DNA of 9,241 nt from Planctomycetia bacterium (GTDB lineage Bacteria; Planctomycetota; Planctomycetia; Pirellulales; UBA1268), in assembly GCA_010027105.1 (NCBI GenBank), contig RGVT01000084.1:1-9241 (forward strand), read 5' to 3'. Position numbers and translations under genes: made by a program. Of this stretch, positions 1-6,530 are shown one piece after another. Numbering within the stretch: the stretch's first letter is position 1; each line of letters starts with the position of its first letter. The notes under the pieces are model-generated. The model made no database searches. It worked only from the letters and a program-made list of their open reading frames with translations, and was not told the DNA's origin.

Positions 1-1
1 C

Positions 2-100
2 AAGCCCGCCCACGTGTCATCGCTTCTCGGCGTTCTCGGCATCACGCTCGTGCTGTTCTTCGTGGTCGCGCTCACGGCCCGGCTGATCCTCGGACGGTAG
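2..100 (+). CDS. C-terminal tail of a membrane protein (partial)
   Basis: Only the last 32 codons are in the window, in the frame ending with TAG at 98-100. The peptide ends in a hydrophobic run (SLLGVLGITLVLFFVVALTA) followed by a short basic tail RLILGR. This reads as a C-terminal transmembrane helix with a cytosolic positive end. The upstream part is cut off, so no family can be assigned. The frame has no stop back to the window edge, and its hydrophobic pattern is unlikely by chance at this GC content, but a 32-residue fragment is limited evidence. Its last 29 bases overlap the end of the convergent gene at 72-425. Confidence 0.55.
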   Translation, partial: KPAHVSSLLGVLGITLVLFFVVALTARLILGR

Positions 101-425
101 CCGACGGCCGTCGCGGGCCGCCGAGCACCAGCCACGCGGCCACGGCCAGCCAGACGTAGTCGCGCAGCCACACCCGTAGCGGCGGCTCGGGGCTCTTGGG
201 AACCTTGTGCTGCACCGGCCCCTGCGGCCCGGCCTGCTCCCGCATCGCCGCGCGGAATCGATCCCACTGCATCTGCGATTCGGCCCCCTCGACCGAGGTG
301 AGCCAGCGCTGCCGCGCTACGAGCAGCACCGCGGGCGGGGCCACGAGCAGCACGAGCCAGACCAGGCCGAGCGCCGCGAGCAACGTGGTCGTGAGGGGGT
401 CGACGGTCTTCCTCATGTCCCCCAT
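72..425 (-). CDS. Small membrane protein with two predicted TM segments, function unknown
   Basis: This encodes 117 residues that I do not recognise. Hydrophobic stretches at about residues 14-37 and 88-103 look like membrane helices. They bracket a hydrophilic middle (about 40-85) that begins with an amphipathic, charged stretch (WDRFRAAMREQ) and turns Pro-rich. Two starts are possible: ATG at 423-425, or ATG three codons in at 414-416. GGAG on the minus strand lies 2 nt before the first and about 10 nt before the second, so the second may be the real start. It converges on and overlaps the upstream plus-strand gene by 29 bp, and diverges from the SPOR-like gene. The TM pattern supports a real gene; the function is open. 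Confidence 0.65.
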   Translation of the reverse strand: MGDMRKTVDPLTTTLLAALGLVWLVLLVAPPAVLLVARQRWLTSVEGAESQMQWDRFRAAMREQAGPQGPVQHKVPKSPEPPLRVWLRDYVWLAVAAWLVLGGPRRPSATVRGSAGP

Positions 426-498
426 TCTCCACCCCTTTCCCAGGGCGGCAATCGGTCTGGCGTCGGTGGGCGGGGGCTGATACCGTCCGCGTCGACCC

Positions 499-528
499 CC
501 GGTCCGGACCCGCCCGGTCCGGACCCGC
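499..528. repeat. Two exact tandem copies of a 15-bp palindromic unit
   Basis: The unit CCGGTCCGGACCCGC occurs at 499-513 and again at 514-528 without mismatch. Each copy contains the perfect 10-bp palindrome GGTCCGGACC. The pair sits in the divergent 116-bp intergenic region, ending 13 bp before the ATG of the exported SPOR-like protein. It could be an operator for a dimeric regulator, a hairpin in the 5' leader, or a chance duplication in high-GC DNA. No clear promoter hexamers are visible around it. Confidence 0.6.
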
Positions 529-541
529 CGCGACTCGACTC

Positions 542-1651
542 ATGCAGCCCATCCGGTCATGCCCCACCTCCGTCGAGCCGGCCGCGCGATGGCGCGGCCT
601 GGCGGCCTGTGCCGTGGCGGCGGTCGCCGCGGCCTGCCCCGCGGCCGAGGCCCATGCCCAGGGCGGCTGGCTGCCCACGGCCTGGTTCGCCCCCGCCGAA
701 CTGCCGTCCGACGCGATGTTCCCCCTCGCGGAGAAGGACGGCCCCTGGCTCGTGCTCGCCACCACGTTCCGCGGCGAGGGAGCCCGCGACGACGCCCGGC
801 GGCTCGTCCAGGAACTGCGGCGCGACCACAAGCTCAAGGCCTACACCCACGAAAAGTCGTTCGACTACACGGGGCGGCAGCAGGGCCTCGGGCTCAATCC
901 GGACGGCTCGCCGAAGACGATGCGCTACGCGAACGCGGCACAGGTCACCGAGGTGGCCGTGCTGGTGGGAGACTTCGCGTCGTTCGACGATCCGCGCGGC
1001 CAGAAGATGCTCGCCACGGTGAAGCGGCTCCAGCCCCGGGCGCTCGCGGGCGAGGCCGGCAAGACCCGCGCGTATTCCGACTTCCGCAAGATGATCGGCC
1101 TCGGAGGCGCGGCCAAGGGGCCGATGCACATGGCCTTCGTGATCCCCAACCCGCTGCTCCCCGAGGACTTCTTCGCGCGGCAGGAGGTCGACCGCTTCGT
1201 GGTGGAGATGAACGCCGACGTCACGCACAGCCTCCTCGACTGCCCCGGCCGCTACACGGTGCGCGTGGCCACGTTCACCGGGGCCGGCACGGTCGACCAG
1301 AAGGCGATCACCGGCAGCGACGACTTCAAGCTCGAGAGCCGGCTCGCGGACGCGGCCGACAAGGCCCATCGCCTCACCGAGGCGCTCCGGCGGGCCGGCT
1401 GGCAGGCCTGGGAGTTTCACGACCGCGAGTCGAGCATCGTCTGTGTCGGCAGCCTCGACCAGCTCGCCGTGCCGCAGGAGAGCGGCCCGCCGGCCGCGCA
1501 TCCCGAGATCGGGCGCATCGTCCGGGAGCTCGGCCCCGATGCGGAGAAGCTCGCCGCGGGCACGGTGATGCCGCGGGCGATCGACGGCATCCTCCTCGAC
1601 GTGAAGCCGAAGCCGATCGACGTGCCCCGGGCACCGGGCGGCTGGCGCTGA
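542..1651 (+). CDS. Exported protein with two SPOR-like segments
   Basis: This encodes 369 residues. An N-terminal signal sequence is visible: Arg-containing n-region, hydrophobic core AACAVAAVAAACPA, likely cleavage after AEAHA (about residue 39). The mature protein has two stretches with SPOR-like spacing. At about 69-145, WLVLATTF is followed by ARRLVQELR, LKAYTHEKSF and a return strand VAVLVGDFASF. At about 238-308, YTVRVATFTG is followed by AHRLTEALRRAGWQAWEFHD and SSIVCVGSLDQL. SPOR domains bind denuded peptidoglycan glycans at division sites; whether this protein does so is inference, and planctomycete walls are atypical. The first ATG of the open frame is used; no Shine-Dalgarno is evident. 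The stop overlaps the rdgB start (TGATG), implying translational coupling. It may equally be a lineage-restricted family with a similar fold. Confidence 0.8.
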   Translation: MQPIRSCPTSVEPAARWRGLAACAVAAVAAACPAAEAHAQGGWLPTAWFAPAELPSDAMFPLAEKDGPWLVLATTFRGEGARDDARRLVQELRRDHKLKAYTHEKSFDYTGRQQGLGLNPDGSPKTMRYANAAQVTEVAVLVGDFASFDDPRGQKMLATVKRLQPRALAGEAGKTRAYSDFRKMIGLGGAAKGPMHMAFVIPNPLLPEDFFARQEVDRFVVEMNADVTHSLLDCPGRYTVRVATFTGAGTVDQKAITGSDDFKLESRLADAADKAHRLTEALRRAGWQAWEFHDRESSIVCVGSLDQLAVPQESGPPAAHPEIGRIVRELGPDAEKLAAGTVMPRAIDGILLDVKPKPIDVPRAPGGWR

Positions 1652-2298
1652 TGGACGGAGGCCGCGCGACGCTCGTGCTCGGCTCCACCAACGCCGGCAA
1701 GCTCCGCGAACTGGCCGACCTGCTCGTGCCGCTCGGCATCCCCTGCCGCTCGCTCGCCGACGAGCCGCACGCGGTCGAGGTGGAGGAGACCGGCGGCTCG
1801 TTCGCGGAGAACGCCGCCCTCAAGGCGACGGCGCAGGCGCGGGCCCTCGGCGCCTGGGTGCTCGCGGAGGACAGCGGCCTCGTGGTCGACGCGCTGGGGG
1901 GCGCTCCCGGCATCTACTCCGCCCGATTTTCCGGGGCCGGGGCGACCGACGCCGCGAACAACGCCCTGCTGCTCGAACGGCTCGCGCACCACCGCGGCGC
2001 CGACCGCGGCGCCCACTACGCCTGCCACGCGGCGCTGGCCGATCCGGCCGGCGGGATCGTGGCCACGTCGGCGGGAACCTGCGCGGGGCGGATCGCCTCG
2101 GCGCCGAGCGGCGCCGGAGGCTTCGGCTACGACCCGCTGTTCGTCGTGCCGGAATATCACCGCACGTTCGGCGAGTTGCCCCCCGCCGTCAAGGCCGTGA
2201 TCAGCCACCGTGCCCGGGCCCTGCGGGCCCTCATCCCGGCACTGGTGCGGCATCTGGCTCCGCAGGCCGCCGCGCCGCCTGCAGCCGGTGCTCGATGA
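1651..2298 (+). CDS. rdgB: RdgB/HAM1 non-canonical purine NTP pyrophosphatase (dITP/XTP pyrophosphatase)
   Basis: This encodes 215 residues, normal for the HAM1/RdgB family, which hydrolyses dITP, ITP and XTP to the monophosphate plus pyrophosphate and so keeps deaminated purines out of DNA and RNA. Family signatures appear in order: substrate loop STNAGK at residues 12-17, SFAENAALKA at 50-59, the catalytic/metal acidic motif LAEDSGL (E73, D74), GAPGIYSARFSG at 84-95, GFGYDPLF at 157-164, and the base-recognition motif SHRARAL at 185-191. The C-terminus carries a low-complexity Ala/Pro tail (about 202-215). The frame is open further upstream, but the ATG at 1651 overlaps the previous stop by one base and gives the conserved N-terminal strand TLVLGSTN directly. 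The last 68 bp lie over the end of the convergent glycosyltransferase gene. Confidence 0.96.
   Translation: MDGGRATLVLGSTNAGKLRELADLLVPLGIPCRSLADEPHAVEVEETGGSFAENAALKATAQARALGAWVLAEDSGLVVDALGGAPGIYSARFSGAGATDAANNALLLERLAHHRGADRGAHYACHAALADPAGGIVATSAGTCAGRIASAPSGAGGFGYDPLFVVPEYHRTFGELPPAVKAVISHRARALRALIPALVRHLAPQAAAPPAAGAR
2216..2230 (-). terminator. Hairpin directly after the glycosyltransferase stop codon
   Basis: GGGCCC at 2216-2221 and 2225-2230 flank TGC, giving a 6-bp all-GC stem with a 3-nt loop. It begins immediately after the minus-strand TGA (2231-2233) and lies inside the rdgB coding sequence. No U-tract follows on the minus strand, so intrinsic termination is uncertain. GGGCCC is self-palindromic, so part of the signal may reflect GC-rich codon use. 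Confidence 0.3.
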
Positions 2299-3346
2299 CC
2301 CGCACCACGTCGGCCGTGCCGTCGATCCGGCCGGCCAGGGCGTCGAGCGCGGGCCGGAAGCCGTCGAGCCGCTCGAGAAACCGGCGCACGTGCGCCGGCG
2401 TCACCTGCTCGAGCAGCGTGAAGTCGCCGCAGCGCATGCCGGCGAGGAAGTGGCTGTTCATGAGCTGCTCGGCGTGCGCCCGCTCGGGCAGGAGCAGCAT
2501 CGGCTTGCCGAGGTGGATCGCCTCACCGACGAGCTGGTTGCCCGCGGCGGAGATGAGGCACCGGCAGCCGGCGAGATCGTCGACGAACCGCCGCTCGTCG
2601 ATCGCGTGGAACGACACGGGCCCCACCGGATCCCGCTCCCCGAGGCCGTACACCCGTACCGGCAGTCCGCAGTCGGCCAGCGCCGCCAGCGCGGCGAAGG
2701 GAGTGTGACGGCGCAGGTAGCTGAGGACGTAACCCCCGTCGCGCGGCTCGGCGCGGGCCACCTCGCCACGCAGGAGCGGCCCCACCTGCACGACGTGCTC
2801 CCAGCCGCGCCGCAGCGGCGGGCGGAAAAACGCCGACACGACCGTGTCGACCGCTCCGGCCACGTACATCCAGACGGCGTGCCCCATGCACCAGGCCTGC
2901 CACTGCAGCCCCCAGGGCAAACTCGAGAGGTCGTACGCGAGGAGGAAGTGCTGGTGGTCGACGCTGACGAGGGGCACGCGCAGCCGGGCCGCGGCCCGCG
3001 GCAGGGCCGGCTCGAAGTCGGTCACCGCGAGGTCGGCACCGAACGCGTCGAGCTCGCGCAGCAGGCGGTCGACGAGCGGGCCGAGCTGCCGGGCCTGGTA
3101 GTCGAAGCCCGCGACGATCGAACGGGCCACGTCGAGGCGGCCGCCGGTGTACTGGAACACGATGCCGGGAATTTCCACGACGCGCACGCGGTCGTCGGCG
3201 GCGAACCGGCGCGCGAGGAATTCGAGCGCGTCGGCGGAGGTGAAGATCAGGAGCTCGTGCGCCTCGCGCAGGCGCTCGGTGAGCGTGGCGATCCGCGTGG
3301 CGTGGCCGCGTCCCTCGCCGCAGAGGCTGATGGCGATGTGGGCCAT
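2231..3346 (-). CDS. GT-B-fold glycosyltransferase, MJ1255/Glyco_trans_1_3-like
   Basis: This encodes 371 residues. The N-terminus MAHIAISLCGEGRGHATR has the Gly-rich loop and GHATR typical of GT28-like and MJ1255-type glycosyltransferases. The middle (about 105-135) reads DLAVTDFEPALPRAAARLRVPLVSVDHQHF, the usual acceptor-side DFxP/DHQ pattern. The C-terminal donor-binding half contains CLISAAGNQLVGEAIHLGKPMLLLP (262-286) followed by HAEQLMNS, the nucleotide-sugar motif of GT-B enzymes. It probably transfers a sugar from an NDP-sugar to a lipid or polysaccharide acceptor at the cytoplasmic face; the substrate cannot be told from sequence. The frame runs 64 codons further upstream, but that extension is Arg/Pro-rich shadow sequence. 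The ATG at 3344-3346 places the first beta strand at the N-terminus. No Shine-Dalgarno is seen. The gene diverges from the PpiC gene and converges on rdgB with a 68-bp overlap. Confidence 0.9.
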   Translation of the reverse strand: MAHIAISLCGEGRGHATRIATLTERLREAHELLIFTSADALEFLARRFAADDRVRVVEIPGIVFQYTGGRLDVARSIVAGFDYQARQLGPLVDRLLRELDAFGADLAVTDFEPALPRAAARLRVPLVSVDHQHFLLAYDLSSLPWGLQWQAWCMGHAVWMYVAGAVDTVVSAFFRPPLRRGWEHVVQVGPLLRGEVARAEPRDGGYVLSYLRRHTPFAALAALADCGLPVRVYGLGERDPVGPVSFHAIDERRFVDDLAGCRCLISAAGNQLVGEAIHLGKPMLLLPERAHAEQLMNSHFLAGMRCGDFTLLEQVTPAHVRRFLERLDGFRPALDALAGRIDGTADVVRVIEHRLQAARRPAEPDAAPVPG

Positions 3347-3460
3347 GCGCTGGATCCGGGGGCGATCACCGAGGGGGCGCCGAAGCAGACACGGGCGTAT
3401 TGTGCCGTGGCCCGGCCGGCCGGGCCAGCACGGCCGCCGCCGGGGGCTGTCGCGGCCCGG

Positions 3461-3484
3461 GGGATTTTTTACGATACGAATCGT
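3461..3484. promoter_or_regulatory. AT-rich notch with short inverted repeat in the divergent region
   Basis: In the 190-bp region between the divergent glycosyltransferase and PpiC genes, the otherwise extreme GC is broken by a run of six T (3465-3470) followed by ACGAT-ACGA-ATCGT (3471-3484), a 5-bp inverted repeat with a 4-nt spacer. TACGAT at 3470-3475 resembles a -10 hexamer and would suit transcription towards the PpiC gene. No convincing -35 is visible. It may be a promoter, an operator, or both. Confidence 0.35.
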
Positions 3485-3536
3485 GGTCCGAATTCCCCTC
3501 GTCCCGGGTCGCCCCGCCTTGGCCTTCGCGTGCGGC

Positions 3537-4550
3537 ATGCCGTCTTTCCCGCGCCGGCTGGCGGCGGCCTGCGCCGTGGTGGCGGCCTCCCTCGCCGGCC
3601 CGGGGCGGGCCGACGGTCAGGCCGACGGCGGCGACGTGGCCGTGCAGGTCGGCGACGCCCCGATCTTCCGCTCGGAGCTCGACGCGGCCGTGCAGCGGGC
3701 GGCTCAGGGGCGGGACCTCGCCGCGGCCGATGCGGCACGGCTCGCCGCGGAGACGGTGGAGCAGCTCGTCAACGAACGGCTGCTCGAACGCGAGGTCGAG
3801 GAGAAGCAGATCGCGGTCGACGAGGACGAGGTCACCGAGGTCGTGACCCGCATGCGCGGCCAGCTCGCCGTCCGGCGGATCCCCATCGAGACGTTTCTGG
3901 CCCAGGTGGGCCGCGACGAAAACTCCCTTCGCGGCCAGATCAGGCTCGAGCTGGGCCTCAACAAGCTGCTGGTGCCGCAGGTGACCGCAGCCGCGCTCGA
4001 CGCCGCCTTCGCCCGGCACCACCGCGACCTCGACGGCACGCTCGTGAGGGCGAGCCATGTCGTGCTCCGGCCCGATTCCGGCCGCGGGGCCGAGTCGCTG
4101 CCCGACATGGAGCGCCGCGCCGCCGCCATCCGTGCGCGGGTGTTGAAGGGCGAAATCGGCTTCGCCGATGCCGCCCGCCGGCACTCCGCGGGGCCGAGCC
4201 GCCGGCAGGGGGGAGACCTCGGCTTCTTCCCGCGGCACGGCCTGATGGACGAGGAGTTCGCGCGGCAGGCGTTCGCGCTGGCGAAGGGGGAGATGTCGAA
4301 GCCGTTCGTGACGGCGTTCGGCGTGCACGTGGTGCTGGTCACCGACATCCGCCCGGGCGACGTCCGCCGCGACGTCCTGCGGCCCCAGCTCGAGAAGCTC
4401 GTGCTGCAGGAGGCGATCCGGGAGATCGTCGATCGCCGGCGCCGCACCACGACCGTCGAGTATGCCCCCGGAGTGCCCCACTTCGCACCGGACGACGATC
4501 CCCGCGCGCCCGCCCGGCGCGTGATCATGGAGAAACCCGCCGCGGGGTGA
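3537..4550 (+). CDS. Exported SurA-like peptidyl-prolyl cis-trans isomerase (PpiC/parvulin)
   Basis: This encodes 337 residues. The signal peptide is MPSFPRR plus the core LAAACAVVAASLA, with likely cleavage near residue 26. Residues about 33-150 form a SurA-N-like helical chaperone region (VAVQVGDAPIFRSELD... ETVEQLVNERLLEREVEEKQI... DEDEVTEVV). A single parvulin domain follows at about 171-270: RASHVVLR at the start, FADAARRHSAGPSRRQGGDLGFFPRHGLMDEEFARQAFAL, and the closing strand FGVHVVLVTD. Parvulins isomerise prolyl bonds; SurA-type members fold proteins outside the cytoplasmic membrane. The open frame starts far upstream, within sequence antisense to the glycosyltransferase. The ATG at 3537 is chosen because it directly precedes the signal peptide; GTG at 3483 is an alternative. 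SurA of E. coli has two parvulin domains, this one has one. The last 20-30 residues are charged and not part of the fold. Confidence 0.9.
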   Translation: MPSFPRRLAAACAVVAASLAGPGRADGQADGGDVAVQVGDAPIFRSELDAAVQRAAQGRDLAAADAARLAAETVEQLVNERLLEREVEEKQIAVDEDEVTEVVTRMRGQLAVRRIPIETFLAQVGRDENSLRGQIRLELGLNKLLVPQVTAAALDAAFARHHRDLDGTLVRASHVVLRPDSGRGAESLPDMERRAAAIRARVLKGEIGFADAARRHSAGPSRRQGGDLGFFPRHGLMDEEFARQAFALAKGEMSKPFVTAFGVHVVLVTDIRPGDVRRDVLRPQLEKLVLQEAIREIVDRRRRTTTVEYAPGVPHFAPDDDPRAPARRVIMEKPAAG

Positions 4551-4600
4551 GCGGGCGGCCTCCCCCGGCGGCACCGGCAGGCGCTGGCTTCCGCCGAGAA

Positions 4601-4637
4601 GCCGGCCAAGCCGGCGTTGTGGAGCCGCCCTGGCTCC
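4601..4637 (+). terminator. Two adjacent GC-rich hairpins downstream of the PpiC gene
   Basis: GCCGGC-CAA-GCCGGC at 4601-4615 and GGAGCC-GCCCT-GGCTCC at 4621-4637 each form a perfect 6-bp stem. They lie in the 163-bp gap between the PpiC stop and the next ATG. The first is followed only by GTTGT and the second by CGCTACC, so neither has a classic U-tract. They may terminate or attenuate transcription, or protect the 3' end. Beyond them the gap shows nothing I can identify. Confidence 0.35.
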
Positions 4638-4713
4638 GCTACCCTCCCCGCCCCGTTTTCCTCGTCGTGCGTCGGCTGTCCCCCGCTGCCTTCCCGGCAT
4701 ACGGCTTCCCACC

Positions 4714-5232
4714 ATGAAGATCCGCTCGTGCGTGCTGCTGGCCTGCCTGGTGTGCGTGCCGCTGGTCGCGATGTTTTCGCACAAGGTTCCCAGGGAGTGG
4801 AGGCTGTCGGGGCAGCGGCTCGCCACCGCGGTGGCCGCGGGGTGGGTCGGCCGTGCCGAGGCGTCCGTGCGTGCGCCCGCTGCTGACATGCCGGCCGAGG
4901 CGGCGGCTCCCGAGCCGGCGCGGCCGGCCGCGGCAGGCGACCACGTCGCGGCCTCCCGCGCGGATGCGGCCGACCGGCTCCGCGAACTCGGCGCCGTGTC
5001 GTTCGAGTGCGTGCCGCTGGCCGGCGGCGGCGCCTACCGCTGCTCGTGCCGCGTGCCCGCCGATCGGTCGGGGCAGTTGCAGCGCGTCTTCCAGTCGTCG
5101 AATCCCGACCCCGAGGTGGCCCTGAAAAACCTCGTCGGTCAGGTGCGGTTTTGGAAACAGCGGGTGGCGAGCGACCCGGCCGGGGGCGGGCGTCCCGCGG
5201 CGTTCGATTCCGGCCCGATCCGGCTGCGGTAG
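4714..5232 (+). CDS. Signal-anchored small protein, function unknown
   Basis: This encodes 172 residues that I do not recognise. MKIRS followed by the hydrophobic run CVLLACLVCVPLVAMF (about 6-21) is a signal peptide or single membrane anchor. The Cys residues at 11 and 14 are not in a convincing lipobox. Residues about 45-85 are Ala/Pro-rich and probably unstructured. A compact C-terminal domain follows (about 85-152): RLRELGAVSFECVPL, AYRCSCRVP with Cys99, Cys110 and Cys112, then a helix with RVFQSSNPDPEVALKNLVGQVRFWKQRV. The soluble part should face the periplasm if the anchor is N-in. It sits 38 bp upstream of scpB on the same strand and may share its transcript. No Shine-Dalgarno is evident. 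The coding-like composition and the signal sequence support it as real. Confidence 0.75.
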   Translation: MKIRSCVLLACLVCVPLVAMFSHKVPREWRLSGQRLATAVAAGWVGRAEASVRAPAADMPAEAAAPEPARPAAAGDHVAASRADAADRLRELGAVSFECVPLAGGGAYRCSCRVPADRSGQLQRVFQSSNPDPEVALKNLVGQVRFWKQRVASDPAGGGRPAAFDSGPIRLR

Positions 5233-5270
5233 ACTGCGGTTCGCTCGACAGTCGTGCCGGGTTCACAGCC

Positions 5271-6002
5271 ATGCCCAAGAAGCACAAGACCGGCCACGGG
5301 CTGGCCGCCGGCCTCGGCGGTCGATCCCCGCTGCGGCTCTGGGTGCCGCCGCTGGCGTCGCCCCGGAAGCGGGTGCGCCGGCCGCCCGGCCGCCGCCGGG
5401 CCCGCCCGCAGGCCCCGGAGCTGATGCCCGGGCGACAGCAACGCTCCGCCGAACTCGCGCGGCTCGAGGCGGCGCTCTTCGTGTCGCGTCAGCCGCTCTC
5501 CCCGCGGCGGCTCGCCCGGCTGGCCAGGCTGCCCGACGGCACGAAGGCCCGCGCGCTGCTCAAGGAACTGCGGCGCCTCGAGGACGACGCGGGCGCCGCC
5601 TTCCGCGTCGAGCAGATCGCCGGCGGCTTCCAGCTGCTCACCCGCTCGCCGTTCGGGCCCTGGGTCCGCCGGCTCCTCACGACGCCCTCCGAAACCCGTC
5701 TTTCCACCGCCGCCCTCGAGACGCTGGCGATCGTGGCCTACCGGCAGCCGGTGACCCGCGCCGAGATCGAAGCCATTCGCGGCGTCGGCTGCGAGGAGAT
5801 GCTCCGCCAGCTGCTCGACCGGGATTTCGTGGCCTGCGGCGGCCGCACCGACGACCTCGGCCGGCCGCACATCTACGAGACGACGACCCGGTTTCTGCAG
5901 GCGTTCGGACTGTCCAGGATCGAGGACCTGCCGCCGCTCGAGCCACACGCGCCGCCCGGTGCCGCCGCCCCCGCCGAAACGACGGACCAACCACCGCGGT
6001 AG
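5271..6002 (+). CDS. scpB: Segregation and condensation protein ScpB
   Basis: ScpB is the dimeric kleisin-associated (KITE) subunit of the Smc-ScpAB condensin, acting on the nucleoid in chromosome compaction and segregation. The 243-residue product has the two winged-helix domains. WH1 spans about 60-136 (ELARLEAALFVSRQPLSPRRLARL... FRVEQIAGGFQLLTR). WH2 spans about 143-215 and carries the hallmark ALETLAIVAYRQPVTRAEIEAIRGVG (148-173) and GRTDDLGRPHIYETTTRFLQAFGL (191-214). Residues 1-52 are a basic, Arg/Lys/Pro-rich extension. The start is uncertain: ATG at 5271 (used) keeps the extension, while ATG at 5424 gives a 192-residue protein starting at MPGRQQRSAELARLEAALF, close to the usual ScpB core. 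Neither has a good Shine-Dalgarno. The partner scpA is not adjacent in this window. Confidence 0.94.
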   Translation: MPKKHKTGHGLAAGLGGRSPLRLWVPPLASPRKRVRRPPGRRRARPQAPELMPGRQQRSAELARLEAALFVSRQPLSPRRLARLARLPDGTKARALLKELRRLEDDAGAAFRVEQIAGGFQLLTRSPFGPWVRRLLTTPSETRLSTAALETLAIVAYRQPVTRAEIEAIRGVGCEEMLRQLLDRDFVACGGRTDDLGRPHIYETTTRFLQAFGLSRIEDLPPLEPHAPPGAAAPAETTDQPPR

Positions 6003-6081
6003 AAAGCCCGCGGAGCGACACTTGCACTTCCGGACGCGGGGCGACACACTTTTCCGACCACCGTGAATTTCCTTCCCCTTC

Positions 6082-6087
6082 GAGGAG
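6082..6087 (+). promoter_or_regulatory. Ribosome binding site GAGGAG that fixes the acidic-protein start
   Basis: GAGGAG lies 8 nt before the GTG at 6096-6098. This is optimal spacing and one of the few clear Shine-Dalgarno sites in the window. It argues against the alternative in-frame GTG at 6063, which has no such site. Confidence 0.7.
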
Positions 6088-6095
6088 CTCTTTCC

Positions 6096-6530
6096 GTGAC
6101 GATCGTTGCGAATCCGCGAGGACAGCAAGACGTGTGTGCCGCCGACGTGTTCTCATGGAACGAACTCCCTGAGTTGATGGTCGCCGAGGAACTCTTCGAC
6201 TCCGTCGCCTCGCCCGACGGCGACGACCGGGCCGCAGTCGCCCGCCGCGACGAGGACCAAGACGAGGACGAAGAGGGGGAGGAATTCGACGACGACGACG
6301 ACGACGAAGACGACGACGATGAGCTCGACGAGGAGGAGGACGAGGACGACGAGGAACTCGACGGCGACGACGAGGAATGGGAAGAGGTCGAGGACGACGA
6401 GGAGGAGGACGAGGAGGAGGAAGAAGAGGAAGAGGACGAGGAGTGGGACGACGACGAGGAAGAGTGGGACGACGACGAGGAAGATGAGGACGAAGACGAG
6501 GACGAGGACGAGGACGAAGACGACGACTGA
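6096..6530 (+). CDS. Hyper-acidic Asp/Glu-rich protein, function unknown
   Basis: This encodes 144 residues from GTG at 6096, chosen for its GAGGAG site. The first 51 residues are ordinary (MTIVANPRGQQDVCAADVFSWNELPELMVAEELFDSV) and could form a short helical module. Residues 52-144 are almost only Asp and Glu, broken by rare Trp, Leu, Phe, Val and Gly, with a repeated EEWDDDEEEWDDD patch (about 115-127) and a terminal run of ED repeats. The DNA is a GAC/GAG/GAA trinucleotide tract and is prone to slippage. Such tails occur in cation-binding, nucleic-acid-mimic and solubilising proteins, but nothing here points to one role. The opposite strand is open and reads as poly-serine, which is only the complement of the tract. 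The gene stands alone between scpB and a convergent peptidase gene. Confidence 0.8.
   Translation: MTIVANPRGQQDVCAADVFSWNELPELMVAEELFDSVASPDGDDRAAVARRDEDQDEDEEGEEFDDDDDDEDDDDELDEEEDEDDEELDGDDEEWEEVEDDEEEDEEEEEEEEDEEWDDDEEEWDDDEEDEDEDEDEDEDEDDD

Noticed and set aside
559..1650. Upstream extension of the rdgB frame to an ATG at 559
   Set aside because: This part is out of frame over the exported SPOR-like protein and is Arg-rich shadow sequence; HAM1 homology begins at 1651.
2210..4717. Very long plus-strand open frame (835 codons)
   Set aside because: It runs antisense to the glycosyltransferase and out of frame over the PpiC gene; the translation is Arg/Pro/Gly-rich without domains, a common artefact at this GC content.
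3366..4889. Minus-strand 507-codon open frame
   Set aside because: It is antisense to the PpiC gene, which has a signal peptide and a clear parvulin domain; the minus-strand product shows no family features.
6240..6530. CRISPR or other regular repeat array
   Set aside because: The periodicity is a three-base codon repeat encoding Asp/Glu, without spacers of constant size.
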